Shown piece by piece: positions 7,541 to 14,854 of a stretch of DNA of 25,873 bases. The notes under the pieces are model-generated. The model saw only the letters and a list, made by a program, of their open reading frames with translations. It did not search any database and was not told the origin of the DNA. The first letter of the stretch is position 1. Every line of letters starts with the position of its first letter. A program made the position numbers and the translations under genes. This DNA is from an uncultured Eubacteriales bacterium (GTDB taxonomy: Bacteria; Bacillota; Clostridia; Oscillospirales; CAG-382), in assembly GCA_900548115.1 (NCBI GenBank), contig URJL01000032.1, forward strand, positions 1-25,873, read 5' to 3'.

Positions 7541-7909
7541 TTATTTCTTCTTGTTTGCAATGGTCTTTGCAGGACCTTTTCTGGTTCTTGCATTGGTCTT
7601 GGTACGCTGACCTCTTACGGGCAGACCCTTGCGGTGTCTCTGACCTCTGTAGCAGTCAATTTCGATCAGACGCTTGATGTCCATGGCGATATTTCTGCGA
7701 AGATCACCTTCAACAGCATATTCATGTTCGATAACTTCACGAAGCTTTGCTACGTCGTCTTCCGTAAGATCCTTTACTCTTGTGTCCGGATTGATACCGG
7801 TCTTCGCAAGGATTGCGTTGGAGCTTGTACGACCGATTCCGAAGATATAGGTAAGACCGATTTCGATTCTTTTTTCTCTCGGAAGATCAACACCTGCTAT
7901 ACGAGCCAT
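7541..7909 (-). CDS. rpsM: 30S ribosomal protein S13 (uS13)
   Basis: 122 aa, located in the 30S head where it contacts the large subunit and P-site tRNA. It begins MARIAGVDLPREKRIEIGLT, with the helix-turn-helix stretch TYIFGIGRTSSNAILAKTGI. The conserved RGQRHRKGLPVRGQRTKTNA and the basic tail KGPAKTIANKKK follow. The ATG at 7909 is chosen because AAGAGGTG lies 9 nt upstream; an upstream in-frame GTG at 7921 falls inside that ribosome-binding site. Gene order rpmJ-rpsM-rpsK is standard. Confidence 0.98.
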   Translation of the reverse strand: MARIAGVDLPREKRIEIGLTYIFGIGRTSSNAILAKTGINPDTRVKDLTEDDVAKLREVIEHEYAVEGDLRRNIAMDIKRLIEIDCYRGQRHRKGLPVRGQRTKTNARTRKGPAKTIANKKK

Positions 7910-7989
7910 CCTATGTTGCACCTCTTTTCAGTAGTAATAAATGTGTTTTTTACCAAAGCCTTATTTGTTTTCGGCGGGGCGGAAATAAA

Positions 7990-8103
7990 TCAGCCCTGTC
8001 TCTGCTTGTGCTTCGGATTTTCGCAGATCACCATAACGATTCCGCGTCTCTTGATGATCTTGCATTTTTCGCAGATCTTCTTAACCGAAGGTTTTACTTT
8101 CAT
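7990..8103 (-). CDS. rpmJ: 50S ribosomal protein L36 (bL36), zinc-binding form
   Basis: A 37-aa gene read directly from the minus strand: MKVKPSVKKICEKCKIIKRR, then GIVMVICENPKHKQRQG. Cys11, Cys14, Cys27 and His32 form the zinc-binding C+ motif of L36. The length is that of the family (37-38 aa). The ATG at 8103 follows AGGAGGGAATTAAGG. It sits between infA and rpsM, its usual place in Firmicutes. Confidence 0.97.
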   Translation of the reverse strand: MKVKPSVKKICEKCKIIKRRGIVMVICENPKHKQRQG

Positions 8104-8121
8104 CCTTAATTCCCTCCTGCC

Positions 8122-8146
8122 GCGTGTAAAGCTTTACTTTGCACGC
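8122..8146 (-). other. Stem-loop spanning the infA stop codon
   Basis: GCGTG (8122-8126) and CACGC (8142-8146) can enclose or compete with a perfect 12-bp palindrome GTAAAGCTTTAC (8126-8137) that includes the infA stop codon. The motif GCGTGTAAA recurs in the rplF-rpsH gap. No T-run follows. A role in mRNA processing or translation coupling is inference. Confidence 0.45.
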
Positions 8147-8355
8147 CATGTGATTCTGCCCTTTGTAAGGTCGTATACCGACACATCGACGGTAACCTTA
8201 TCACCGGGGAGAATTTTGATATAATTCATACGAAGCTTACCCGAAATATGCGCGGTAATCACGTGTTCGTTCGGGAGCTTTACCAAAAATGTCGCATTCG
8301 GAAGCGCTTCCATTACGGTGCATTCCTCGAATGTGATAACATCATCCTTAGCCAG
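8134..8355 (-). CDS. infA: Translation initiation factor IF-1, apparent CTG start
   Basis: A 73-aa S1/OB-fold protein whose frame reads (M)AKDDVITFEECTVMEALPN and continues through LPNEHVITAHISGKLRMNYI and ILPGDKVTVDVSVYDLTKGR to ITWRAK, matching IF-1 over its whole length (usual 72 aa). IF-1 binds the 30S A site during initiation. No ATG, GTG or TTG lies in frame at the expected start. The codon before AKDDVI is CTG (8355-8353), 7 nt after a clean GGAGG; the two preceding codons are ATT and ATA. CTG is therefore the best-placed start, with ATT as the alternative. The first in-frame ATG would remove 14 residues of the fold. The gene lies between map and rpmJ, as usual. Confidence 0.93.
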   Translation of the reverse strand: MAKDDVITFEECTVMEALPNATFLVKLPNEHVITAHISGKLRMNYIKILPGDKVTVDVSVYDLTKGRITWRAK

Positions 8356-8402
8356 AATTATCCCTCCAAAATTACGCTGTGAGCTTTATCCGAAAAAATC
8401 GG

Positions 8403-9149
8403 TCAAATCTTTGTGAGGATCTCAGCGCCGTCGGCTGTGATCGCTATGGTGTTTTCATAATGTGCCGAAAGGCTGTGATCGCGTGTTACGACGGTCCAGT
8501 CGTTGTCCAGCACATACACCTCGGGTCGACCCGCATTGATCATCGGTTCGATCGCGATGGTCATGCCTTCGCAAAGACGAACGCCTCTGCCCGCCTTGCC
8601 GTAATTCGGAACGTCGGGCGATTCATGCAGCGCTTCGCCCACGCCGTGTCCGACATATTCCCGCACGACCGAATAGCCGTGCGATTCGGCATAGCTCTGC
8701 ACCGCCGCGGAAATATCGCCGATGCGTGCGCCGGGACGAGCCGCGGCAAAACCGGCATAAAAGCTTTCGCGGCATACTTCTTCGATCTTTTTTGCCTCCT
8801 CGGAAACCTCGCCGCAGAAAAACGTGCGGGCGGAGTCGCCGTGAAAGCCCTTGAAGTAAGCGCCCACATCCACCTTGACGATATCGCCGGAAAGGATCTT
8901 CCGATCGTCGGGGATTCCGTGGATGACCTGATCGTTAATGCTGATGCACGCGCTTGCGGGGAATCCGGCGTAATTCAGAAAAGACGGATGGGCTCCGTGG
9001 CTTTCGATGAATTTTCGGATTACGCTGTCCACATGCTTTGTCGTGACGCCCGGCTCGATAACTTTTTGTGCCGCCAAAAGGGCACCGGCGGTTATCGAAC
9101 CGGCTTCTCGCATTTTTTCGATTTCAATCGGAGATTTGCATTTAATCAT
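8403..9149 (-). CDS. map: Methionine aminopeptidase, type I
   Basis: 248 aa cytosolic metalloprotease that removes the N-terminal Met from nascent proteins. The N-terminus IKCKSPIEIEKMREAGSITA is typical of type Ia enzymes without an N-terminal zinc finger. The dimetal ligands are recognisable: the two Asp in VDVGAYFKGFHGDSARTFF, His in GHGVGEALHE, Glu in IAIEPMIN and Glu in HYENTIAI. ATG 9149 is 17 nt after the adk stop, with GAGG about 8 nt upstream. The KOW-domain ribosomal L14e-like gene often found between map and infA in Firmicutes is absent here. Confidence 0.98.
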   Translation of the reverse strand: MIKCKSPIEIEKMREAGSITAGALLAAQKVIEPGVTTKHVDSVIRKFIESHGAHPSFLNYAGFPASACISINDQVIHGIPDDRKILSGDIVKVDVGAYFKGFHGDSARTFFCGEVSEEAKKIEEVCRESFYAGFAAARPGARIGDISAAVQSYAESHGYSVVREYVGHGVGEALHESPDVPNYGKAGRGVRLCEGMTIAIEPMINAGRPEVYVLDNDWTVVTRDHSLSAHYENTIAITADGAEILTKI

Positions 9150-9166
9150 GCGCTGCGCCTCGATCC

Positions 9167-9802
9167 TCAGCGAATACCGAGCGCCGAAAGGGTCAGCGCC
9201 GTGGTATCGGCAAGCTCCTCCTGACCGATAACGGTCTTGAGGATGCCCATTTTTTCGTAATAATCCTTAAGCGGCTCGGTCTCCTTGTGATAGGTCTCGA
9301 GACGGGATTTTACAACAGCGGGATCGTCATCCTTGCGGATGGTAAGCGCGCTTCCGCACTTATCGCAGATGCCCTCTTTTTTCGTGGGCTTGTATACGAT
9401 ATGGTAGGAAGCTCCGCAGCCGGGGCAGGTACGTCTGCCGCTCATGCGGGTAACGATCTTGTCGTCGGGCACTTCCAGATTGAGCACCGTATCGATCGCA
9501 ACGCCCATGGCGGTAAGCGCTTCTGCCTGAGGAACGGTTCTGGGAAAGCCGTCGAGAATGAAGCCGTTTTCACAGTCCTTCTCGGCAAGTCTTTCCTTGA
9601 TGATACCGATGACCACATCGTCGGGAACGAGCGCGCCCTTTTCGATGTAGCTTTTGGCACTTTTGCCCATTTCGGTACCGGTCTTGATGGCTTCGCGGAT
9701 GATATTACCGGTGGATATCGCGGGGATCGCGAGCTTTTCGCTCACGATTTCCGCCTGCGTACCCTTTCCGGCACCCGGAGCGCCGAAAAATATAATTTTC
9801 AT
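9167..9802 (-). CDS. adk: Adenylate kinase, zinc-binding LID
   Basis: 211 aa, catalyses ATP + AMP = 2 ADP. The P-loop GAPGAGKGTQ is at residues 7-16, and the AMP-binding region includes STGNIIREAI and GFPRTVPQAEAL. The LID domain has CPGCGASYHIVYKPTKKEGI followed by CDKCG, a four-Cys zinc site as in Gram-positive enzymes. It ends with the usual ETEPLKDYYEK region. I chose the ATG at 9802 (MKIIFFGAPGAGKG) with AGAAGGGA upstream; a longer reading overlaps secY by over 100 nt and adds 49 residues unlike the family. The real gap to secY is 37 nt. Confidence 0.98.
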   Translation of the reverse strand: MKIIFFGAPGAGKGTQAEIVSEKLAIPAISTGNIIREAIKTGTEMGKSAKSYIEKGALVPDDVVIGIIKERLAEKDCENGFILDGFPRTVPQAEALTAMGVAIDTVLNLEVPDDKIVTRMSGRRTCPGCGASYHIVYKPTKKEGICDKCGSALTIRKDDDPAVVKSRLETYHKETEPLKDYYEKMGILKTVIGQEELADTTALTLSALGIR

Positions 9803-9839
9803 AACATTTGTCCCTTCTACGGTCGCGCGTCGGAAAGGC

Positions 9840-11150
9840 TTATTCAAGGAAGCCCTTGTAATGACGCATGGACATCTGCGTTTCGATCTCGGTCTGCGTT
9901 TCAACAATGACGCCGACGACAATGATGATGGACGAGCCGGCAAACGCAAGCGAGCCGAAGCTTTGATCGATCATGGTCAGGACGATCGGGAGAACCGCGA
10001 TGATGCCGAGGAAGATCGCGCCGATGAGCGTGATACGGCTGAGGATCCGCGCGATGAAGTCCGAGGTAGGCTTACCGGGACGGATACCGAGGATCGAGCC
10101 GCCGTTCTTCTTCAGGTTGTTGGCAACCTCGATGGGATTGAACGAAATGGAAATATAGAAATACGCGAACGCGATGATGAGTACGAAGAACAGAATCGAA
10201 TACAAAGGACTTGTATATGAGAACAGCTTAAGGAAGCCGCCCCAGAAGCCGCCGCTGGTCGCGTCTTTTCCCACCATAAGACCGATGGTCGAAGGAAGGG
10301 TAACGATCGAGCTTGCGAAGATGATCGGCATAACACCGGTCATGTTCAGCTTCAAGGGAAGGTACGTGCTCTGTCCGCCGTACATTCTTCTGCCGACCTG
10401 ACGCTTAGCGTACTGAACCGGAACGCGGCGCTCGGCGTCGCTCATATGAACAACGAAGAGAACCGTCGCAACGGCGACGACGATAAGCAGAAGATCCACG
10501 ATGAGCGTGGTGAGCTTAAAGTCGGTGAAGAGATTTCTGCCGGCAACGATGATGTTGTTCGGCACGCGCGAAACGATGTTGGCGAGAAGGATGATGGAGA
10601 TACCGTTGCCGATACCCTTTTCATTGATCTTCTCGGCGAGCCACATGATAATGGCGGCACCGGCGCAGTAGCAGGCGATGATAACAGCGGCAGCGAAATG
10701 CGGGTTTACGCCGTCATGCTGAATCGCCATACCGGCGGTGTTCTTGATATAGGTGTAATAACCGTAAGCGGTGAGCAGTGCAAGGGCGACCGTCACGTAA
10801 CGGGTAATTTGACTGAGCTTCTTTCTGCCCTCGTCGCCTTCCTTTGCCATGCGCTCAAGAGCGGGGATGGCAATGGTGAGAAGCTGGATCACGATCTGAG
10901 CCGTGATGTAAGGGCTGATCGAAAGCGCGAAAAGCGTTGCCCGCGAGAATGCCTCACCGGACAGCATGTTGAAGTAGTCCAAAATGGTACCGGCTGTCTG
11001 CTGTGCGAAAGCCTCTTTCAAGACCGACGAATCAACAAACGGAACCGATAAAACCGAACCGAAGCGGAACACGATCAGGATAAAGATGGTGAAAAGAATC
11101 TTGTTGCGAAGCTCAGGGAGCTTCCAGGCATTCTTAACGGTTTGCAGCAC
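9840..11150 (-). CDS. secY: Protein translocase subunit SecY
   Basis: 436 aa, the central channel subunit of SecYEG in the cytoplasmic membrane, with about ten hydrophobic segments. The N-terminus MLQTVKNAWKLPELRNKILF matches the family. Conserved features include the plug-proximal region after TM1, SISPYITAQIVIQLL, the loop AERRVPVQYAKRQVGRR that contacts SecA and the ribosome, and IRPGKPTSDFIARILSRITL near the C-terminus. The start is GTG (11150-11148), directly abutting the rplO stop (TAAGTG), with the ribosome-binding site GAGGTG inside the end of rplO, which suggests translational coupling. Confidence 0.98.
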   Translation of the reverse strand: MLQTVKNAWKLPELRNKILFTIFILIVFRFGSVLSVPFVDSSVLKEAFAQQTAGTILDYFNMLSGEAFSRATLFALSISPYITAQIVIQLLTIAIPALERMAKEGDEGRKKLSQITRYVTVALALLTAYGYYTYIKNTAGMAIQHDGVNPHFAAAVIIACYCAGAAIIMWLAEKINEKGIGNGISIILLANIVSRVPNNIIVAGRNLFTDFKLTTLIVDLLLIVVAVATVLFVVHMSDAERRVPVQYAKRQVGRRMYGGQSTYLPLKLNMTGVMPIIFASSIVTLPSTIGLMVGKDATSGGFWGGFLKLFSYTSPLYSILFFVLIIAFAYFYISISFNPIEVANNLKKNGGSILGIRPGKPTSDFIARILSRITLIGAIFLGIIAVLPIVLTMIDQSFGSLAFAGSSIIIVVGVIVETQTEIETQMSMRHYKGFLE

Positions 11151-11594
11151 TTATATCACCTCAGCCTTTCCGCCTGCGGCCTCAATCTTCTCCTTTGCGG
11201 ATGCAGAGAATACAGTCGCCTGAACGGTCAGCTTCTTCGTGATATTGCCGTTTCCGAGAACCTTAAGACCGTTAAGTTCTTTCCGGACAACACCGTCGTT
11301 GATCAGTGTTTCAAGGGAAATTACCGCGCCGTCCTCGTATTTGTCAAGCTGTTCAACATTGATGATTGCGTAATCCTTCTTGAACAGGAAGTTGGAAAAA
11401 CCGTGCTTCGGAATTCTTCTGTACATCGGGATCTGACCGCCCTCAAAGCCGGGTCTTACACCGCCGCCCGAGCGAGCGTTCTGACCTTTGTGTCCGCGGC
11501 CGGCAGTCTTACCGTTACCGGTTCCGACGCCGCGGCCTTTTCTCCAAGCCTTCTTGGAGGAACCCTGCTGCGGTGAAAGTTCATGAAGCTTCAT
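11151..11594 (-). CDS. rplO: 50S ribosomal protein L15 (uL15)
   Basis: 147 aa 23S rRNA-binding protein. The N-terminus MKLHELSPQQGSSKKAWRKG and the Gly/Arg-rich extension GRGVGTGNGKTAGRGHKGQN, then SGGGVRPGFEGGQ, penetrate the rRNA core in known structures. The C-terminal globular part contains the conserved VFSASAKEKIEAAGGKAEVI. Length is typical (about 144-150). The ATG at 11594 has AAAGGAGGCATAACAC upstream, 3 nt after the rpmD stop. Its stop codon touches the secY GTG. Confidence 0.98.
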   Translation of the reverse strand: MKLHELSPQQGSSKKAWRKGRGVGTGNGKTAGRGHKGQNARSGGGVRPGFEGGQIPMYRRIPKHGFSNFLFKKDYAIINVEQLDKYEDGAVISLETLINDGVVRKELNGLKVLGNGNITKKLTVQATVFSASAKEKIEAAGGKAEVI

Positions 11595-11597
11595 GTG

Positions 11598-11780
11598 TTA
11601 TGCCTCCTTTTCTACCGAAACCAAATGCTTGATAACAGTGATTTTGCCTTCTGTCGCGGGAATTGCTTCCTGCACAGTCGTATCGCCTATTTTGCGTAAT
11701 CCCAAAGAATGCGCTGTGGCGATCTGCTTATCCAAACGGCCGATAAGGCTTTTTGTAAGAGTGATCTTGATTTTTGCCAT
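11598..11780 (-). CDS. rpmD: 50S ribosomal protein L30 (uL30)
   Basis: 60 aa, single-domain large-subunit protein. The sequence MAKIKITLTKSLIGRLDKQI, ATAHSLGLRKIGDTTVQEAI and KITVIKHLVSVEKEA is the conserved short bacterial L30. Length is as in the family (58-62 aa). ATG 11780 has AAAGGAGGACGCAACA. Order rpsE-rpmD-rplO is standard. Confidence 0.97.
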   Translation of the reverse strand: MAKIKITLTKSLIGRLDKQIATAHSLGLRKIGDTTVQEAIPATEGKITVIKHLVSVEKEA

Positions 11781-11803
11781 TGTTGCGTCCTCCTTTGGTG
11801 AAA

Positions 11804-12301
11804 TTATAATTCTTCAACGCTCTTGCCGCGGGTCTTGGCTACTTCTTCAGCCGAACGAAGAGCCTTAAGACCTTCAAAGGTAGCCTTTACAACGTTGATC
11901 TTGTTGTTGCTTCTCAAAGACTTTGCACGAATATCGCGGATACCTGCCATATCGAGGACGGCACGAACCGTACCGCCGGCGATGACGCCGGTACCTTCGG
12001 AGGCGGGCTTGAGAAGAACGCGGGCTGCGCCGTATTCGCCGATGATGTCGTGCGGAATACTGGTTCCCTTGATCGAAACGGTGATCATATTCTTCTTTGC
12101 GTCTTCGATTGCCTTGCGGATCGCTTCCGGAACTTCGGCGGACTTGCCGAGACCGTAGCCTACGTGACCGTTCTGGTCACCTACAACAACAACCGCTGCG
12201 AAACGCATAATGCGTCCGCCCTTAACCGTCTTGGAAACTCTTCTGGTAACAACGACCGTTTCCTTAAGGTCAAGTGTTGCAGCATCTATATTGTGTGCCA
12301 T
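11804..12301 (-). CDS. rpsE: 30S ribosomal protein S5 (uS5)
   Basis: 165 aa, involved in decoding accuracy and mRNA helicase activity at the mRNA entry. The N-terminal dsRNA-binding-like domain contains RVSKTVKGGRIMRFAAVVVV and GHVGYGLGKSAEVPEAIRKA. The second domain contains VLLKPASEGTGVIAGGTVRA and DIRAKSLRSNNKINVVKATF. The ATG at 12301 follows AGGGGCAAC, 16 nt after the rplR stop codon. No unusual substitutions are evident. Confidence 0.98.
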   Translation of the reverse strand: MAHNIDAATLDLKETVVVTRRVSKTVKGGRIMRFAAVVVVGDQNGHVGYGLGKSAEVPEAIRKAIEDAKKNMITVSIKGTSIPHDIIGEYGAARVLLKPASEGTGVIAGGTVRAVLDMAGIRDIRAKSLRSNNKINVVKATFEGLKALRSAEEVAKTRGKSVEEL

Positions 12302-12317
12302 GTTGCCCCTCCTATAA

Positions 12318-12674
12318 TCAGAATTTTAATCCGGCTTCGCGAGCGCCCTCGGCGAGAGCCTCGATTCTGCCGTGATACAGATAACCGCCGCGGTCAAATA
12401 CAACATCGGAGATACCCTTTTCGAGTGCTCTCTTTGCCGCAAGCTCGCCGACCTTCTTTGCAGCGTCCTTGTTGCCGCCGTAGCCGAAGTCCTTTTCGGC
12501 AGAGGAAGCGGAAACAAGCGTTTTGCCGCAGGTGTCGTCGATGATCTGTACATAGATGTTCTGGAGAGAGCGGTATACACACAAACGCGGACGTTCGCTC
12601 GTACCGGAGATCTTTGCGCGTACTCTCTTATGTCTCTTTAAGCGCTTTTTGTTTGCGTCTTGTCTTGTAATCAT
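12318..12674 (-). CDS. rplR: 50S ribosomal protein L18 (uL18)
   Basis: 118 aa, binds 5S rRNA and helps join it to the large subunit. A basic N-terminal tail (KKRLKRHKRVRAKISGTSER) precedes RLCVYRSLQNIYVQIIDDT. KVGELAAKRALEKGISDVVF and DRGGYLYHGRIEALAEGARE are the conserved C-terminal motifs. Length is typical. The ATG at 12674 follows a GGGGGG-rich ribosome-binding site directly after rplF. Confidence 0.98.
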   Translation of the reverse strand: MITRQDANKKRLKRHKRVRAKISGTSERPRLCVYRSLQNIYVQIIDDTCGKTLVSASSAEKDFGYGGNKDAAKKVGELAAKRALEKGISDVVFDRGGYLYHGRIEALAEGAREAGLKF

Positions 12675-12689
12675 TACTGCACCCCCCTA

Positions 12690-13229
12690 TTACTTACCGG
12701 CCTTACCGGACTTGCGCCGGATGTGCTCGTCAACATACTTGATGCCCTTGCCGAGGTAGGGTTCCGGAGGTCTCTTGCCGCGGATTTCCGCTGCGACCTG
12801 ACCGACTCTCTGCTTGCTGGGTCCGGTAATGATGATCTTGTTGGCGTCGGGTACTTCGAACGTAATGCCGGGTTCTTCGTCGACAACCACGTTGTGCGAA
12901 TAGCCGAGGTTCATTACGAGCTGCTTGCCCTGCTTCTGAGCACGGTAGCCTACGCCGTTGATTTCGAGTTCTTTCTTATAACCGTTGACAACGCCTTCAA
13001 CCATGTTGGCGATGAGCGAACGGGAAAGTCCGTGAAGCGATCTGTTTTGCTTTTCGTCGTCGGGACGTTCTACAGTGAGAACGGCGCCGTCAATGTTGAC
13101 CTTGATGTTCGGATGAATGGTCTCGGAAAGGGTTCCCTTGGGGCCTTTTACCGTTACCACATTGTTTGCGTCAACCTTAACGTCCACACCGGCGGGAATT
13201 GCAACAGGCATTCTTCCGATTCTTGACAT
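12690..13229 (-). CDS. rplF: 50S ribosomal protein L6 (uL6)
   Basis: 179 aa, located near the factor-binding site of the large subunit, with two homologous RNA-binding domains. MSRIGRMPVAIPAGVDVKVD starts the first; the second contains the strongly conserved KRPPEPYLGKGIKYVDEHIR. GLSRSLIANMVEGVVNGYKK is also diagnostic. ATG 13229 has GGAAGGAGATAGGTT. The 61-nt gap to rpsH contains a small hairpin. Confidence 0.98.
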   Translation of the reverse strand: MSRIGRMPVAIPAGVDVKVDANNVVTVKGPKGTLSETIHPNIKVNIDGAVLTVERPDDEKQNRSLHGLSRSLIANMVEGVVNGYKKELEINGVGYRAQKQGKQLVMNLGYSHNVVVDEEPGITFEVPDANKIIITGPSKQRVGQVAAEIRGKRPPEPYLGKGIKYVDEHIRRKSGKAGK

Positions 13230-13252
13230 AACCTATCTCCTTCCGGTTTATC

Positions 13253-13276
13253 GCGTGTAAATGTTACCTCACACGC
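13253..13276 (-). other. Stem-loop in the rpsH-rplF gap
   Basis: GCGTGT (13253-13258) pairs with ACACGC (13271-13276); an alternative inner stem GTAA/TTAC also exists. The sequence GCGTGTAAA is shared with the hairpin at the infA stop. No T-run follows, so it is not a terminator. Confidence 0.45.
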
Positions 13277-13290
13277 CTTTTCAAAGTTGT

Positions 13291-13689
13291 TTACCAAACA
13301 AAAGCGAGAACTTCGCCGCCGATGTTCTGTTTTCTTGCCTTCTTATCGGTCATGATGCCCTTCGACGTCGAGATGATGGCGATGCCGAGTCCCTTCATAA
13401 CGCGGGGCATATCTTCACAACCGGTGTAGATGCGAAGACCGGGCTTGGATACGCGGCGCAGGCCCTGAATGACCTTTTTCTTGCCGGGACCGTACTTCAG
13501 GGAAACACGGATGATGCCCTGTTTGCCGTCTTCGATGATCTGATAGCCGTTTATATATCCTTCTTCGGCGAGAATATCGGCGATTGCCTTTTTAACGCCC
13601 GAAGCAGGGATGTCCACCGATTCGTGCTTTGCCGAATTGGCGTTGCGGATACGGGTGAGCATATCCGCGATAACATCAGTAATCTGCAT
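13291..13689 (-). CDS. rpsH: 30S ribosomal protein S8 (uS8)
   Basis: 132 aa, primary 16S rRNA-binding protein of the platform; in E. coli it also represses the spc operon. The N-terminus is MQITDVIADMLTRIRNANSA. The C-terminal rRNA-binding part contains GLGIAIISTSKGIMTDKKAR and ends GGEVLAFVW, as in the family. The ATG at 13689 follows AAGGAGGTCACATTTC, 42 nt after rpsN. Confidence 0.98.
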   Translation of the reverse strand: MQITDVIADMLTRIRNANSAKHESVDIPASGVKKAIADILAEEGYINGYQIIEDGKQGIIRVSLKYGPGKKKVIQGLRRVSKPGLRIYTGCEDMPRVMKGLGIAIISTSKGIMTDKKARKQNIGGEVLAFVW

Positions 13690-13731
13690 GAAATGTGACC
13701 TCCTTAATCCTTAAATCCTTTTTGCCGGAAA

Positions 13732-13917
13732 TTACCAGCTTGCCTTTCTTACGCCGGGAATCTGTCCCTTGTAAGCAAGCTCTCTGAAGCAAATACGGCA
13801 GATACCGTATTTACGCAGGTATGCATGGGGGCGGCCGCAGATCTTGCAACGGTTGTATTCACGAGTAGAAAACTTCTGAGCTTTCTGCTGCTTCAAAATC
13901 ATAGACTTCTTTGCCAT
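13732..13917 (-). CDS. rpsN: 30S ribosomal protein S14 type Z (uS14), zinc-binding
   Basis: 61 aa, the short zinc-binding (type Z) S14 of the 30S head. Cysteines in RCKICGRPHAYLRKYGICRI plus CF give the C-X2-C-X12-C-X2-C site (residues 24, 27, 40, 43). It ends ELAYKGQIPGVRKASW, the conserved C-terminus. Length equals the 61-aa norm for this type; the zinc-free paralogue is about 90 aa. The ATG at 13917 follows AAGGAGAGGGG. Confidence 0.98.
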   Translation of the reverse strand: MAKKSMILKQQKAQKFSTREYNRCKICGRPHAYLRKYGICRICFRELAYKGQIPGVRKASW

Positions 13918-13938
13918 TTTGTTTACCTACCCCTCTCC

Positions 13939-14481
13939 TTAGTGCTTTGCGAAGGGAGCGCCCATCAATGTGAGAAGCTCTCTTGCGTGTTCGTCGCTGG
14001 TCGCGGTCGTAACGATGCAAATGTCCATACCGCGGATCTTGTCAACCTTGTCGTACTCGATTTCCGGGAAGATCAGCTGTTCCTTGATACCCATGGAATA
14101 GTTGCCGCGGCCGTCGAACGCGTCGGGATTGATTCCCTTGAAGTCGCGAACGCGGGGGAGTGCGAGGTTGAAGAAGCGGTCGAGGAATTCATACATCTTG
14201 TCGCCGCGAAGCGTTACCTTGGCGCCGATCTTCATGCCCTGACGGAGCTTGAAGTTTGCGACCGACTTTCTTGCCGTGGTGGGAACCGCCTTCTGACCGG
14301 TGATGATGGTAAGGTCGTTTACAATGCTGTCAATGACCTTGGAGTTGTCCTTTGCGTCGCCTGCACCGATGTTCAAAATAACCTTTTCGATCTTGGGGAT
14401 CTGCATCGGGCTCTTGTATTCAAACTTCTTCATAAGTGCGGGAGCGACATCACTGATATAGTAATCTCTGAGTCTTGCCAT
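13939..14481 (-). CDS. rplE: 50S ribosomal protein L5 (uL5)
   Basis: 180 aa, binds 5S rRNA in the central protuberance and contacts P-site tRNA. MARLRDYYISDVAPALMKKF starts the protein. QIPKIEKVILNIGAGDAKDN and TGQKAVPTTARKSVANFKLR are conserved family motifs, as is IFPEIEYDKVDKIRGMDICI near the C-terminus. ATG 14481 has GGGAGGATATGAATA, and the gap after rplX is 19 nt. Confidence 0.98.
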   Translation of the reverse strand: MARLRDYYISDVAPALMKKFEYKSPMQIPKIEKVILNIGAGDAKDNSKVIDSIVNDLTIITGQKAVPTTARKSVANFKLRQGMKIGAKVTLRGDKMYEFLDRFFNLALPRVRDFKGINPDAFDGRGNYSMGIKEQLIFPEIEYDKVDKIRGMDICIVTTATSDEHARELLTLMGAPFAKH

Positions 14482-14500
14482 TATTCATATCCTCCCTAAC

Positions 14501-14839
14501 TTAAAATTCTTCGCCGCATTTTGCGCAAACGCGGATCTTCTTACCGTCCACGATCTTGTGAGCGGCACGAACGCCTTTGTCGCATTTGGGGCAGTAAAGC
14601 TGTGCCTTGCAGGCATAGAAAGCGCCTTCGGTCTTTACGATGCCGCCTTCTTCGCCCTGTCTTCTCGGGCGGACGTGCTTGGTTACGATGTTGATGCCTT
14701 CGACGATGATCTTGCCTTCGCCGGGGGATACTTCGATAACCTTGCCTTTTTTGCCCTTGTCGTCACCGGAAATCATGATAACGGTATCATCACGGCGAAC
14801 GGCGAGCTTCTTTTGATATTTCGTCTTGTTCTCTGCCAT
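14501..14839 (-). CDS. rplX: 50S ribosomal protein L24 (uL24) with C-terminal Cys4 motif
   Basis: 112 aa, an early assembly initiator of the large subunit. The KOW motif lies in VMISGDDKGKKGKVIEVSPG (about residues 21-40), followed by IVEGINIVTKHVRPRRQGEE. The C-terminus carries YCPKCDKG and VCAKCGEEF, a zinc-ribbon-like pair of CxxC motifs that many bacterial L24 proteins lack or have lost. ATG 14839 is 15 nt after the rplN stop, with GGGAGGGTAACTTTA upstream. Confidence 0.98.
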   Translation of the reverse strand: MAENKTKYQKKLAVRRDDTVIMISGDDKGKKGKVIEVSPGEGKIIVEGINIVTKHVRPRRQGEEGGIVKTEGAFYACKAQLYCPKCDKGVRAAHKIVDGKKIRVCAKCGEEF

Positions 14840-14854
14840 TAAAGTTACCCTCCC

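Noticed and set aside
9803..9949. N-terminal extension of adenylate kinase by 49 residues
   Set aside because: It overlaps secY, is Arg-rich and unlike the family, while the ATG at 9802 has a ribosome-binding site and the standard MKIIFFGAPGAGKG start.
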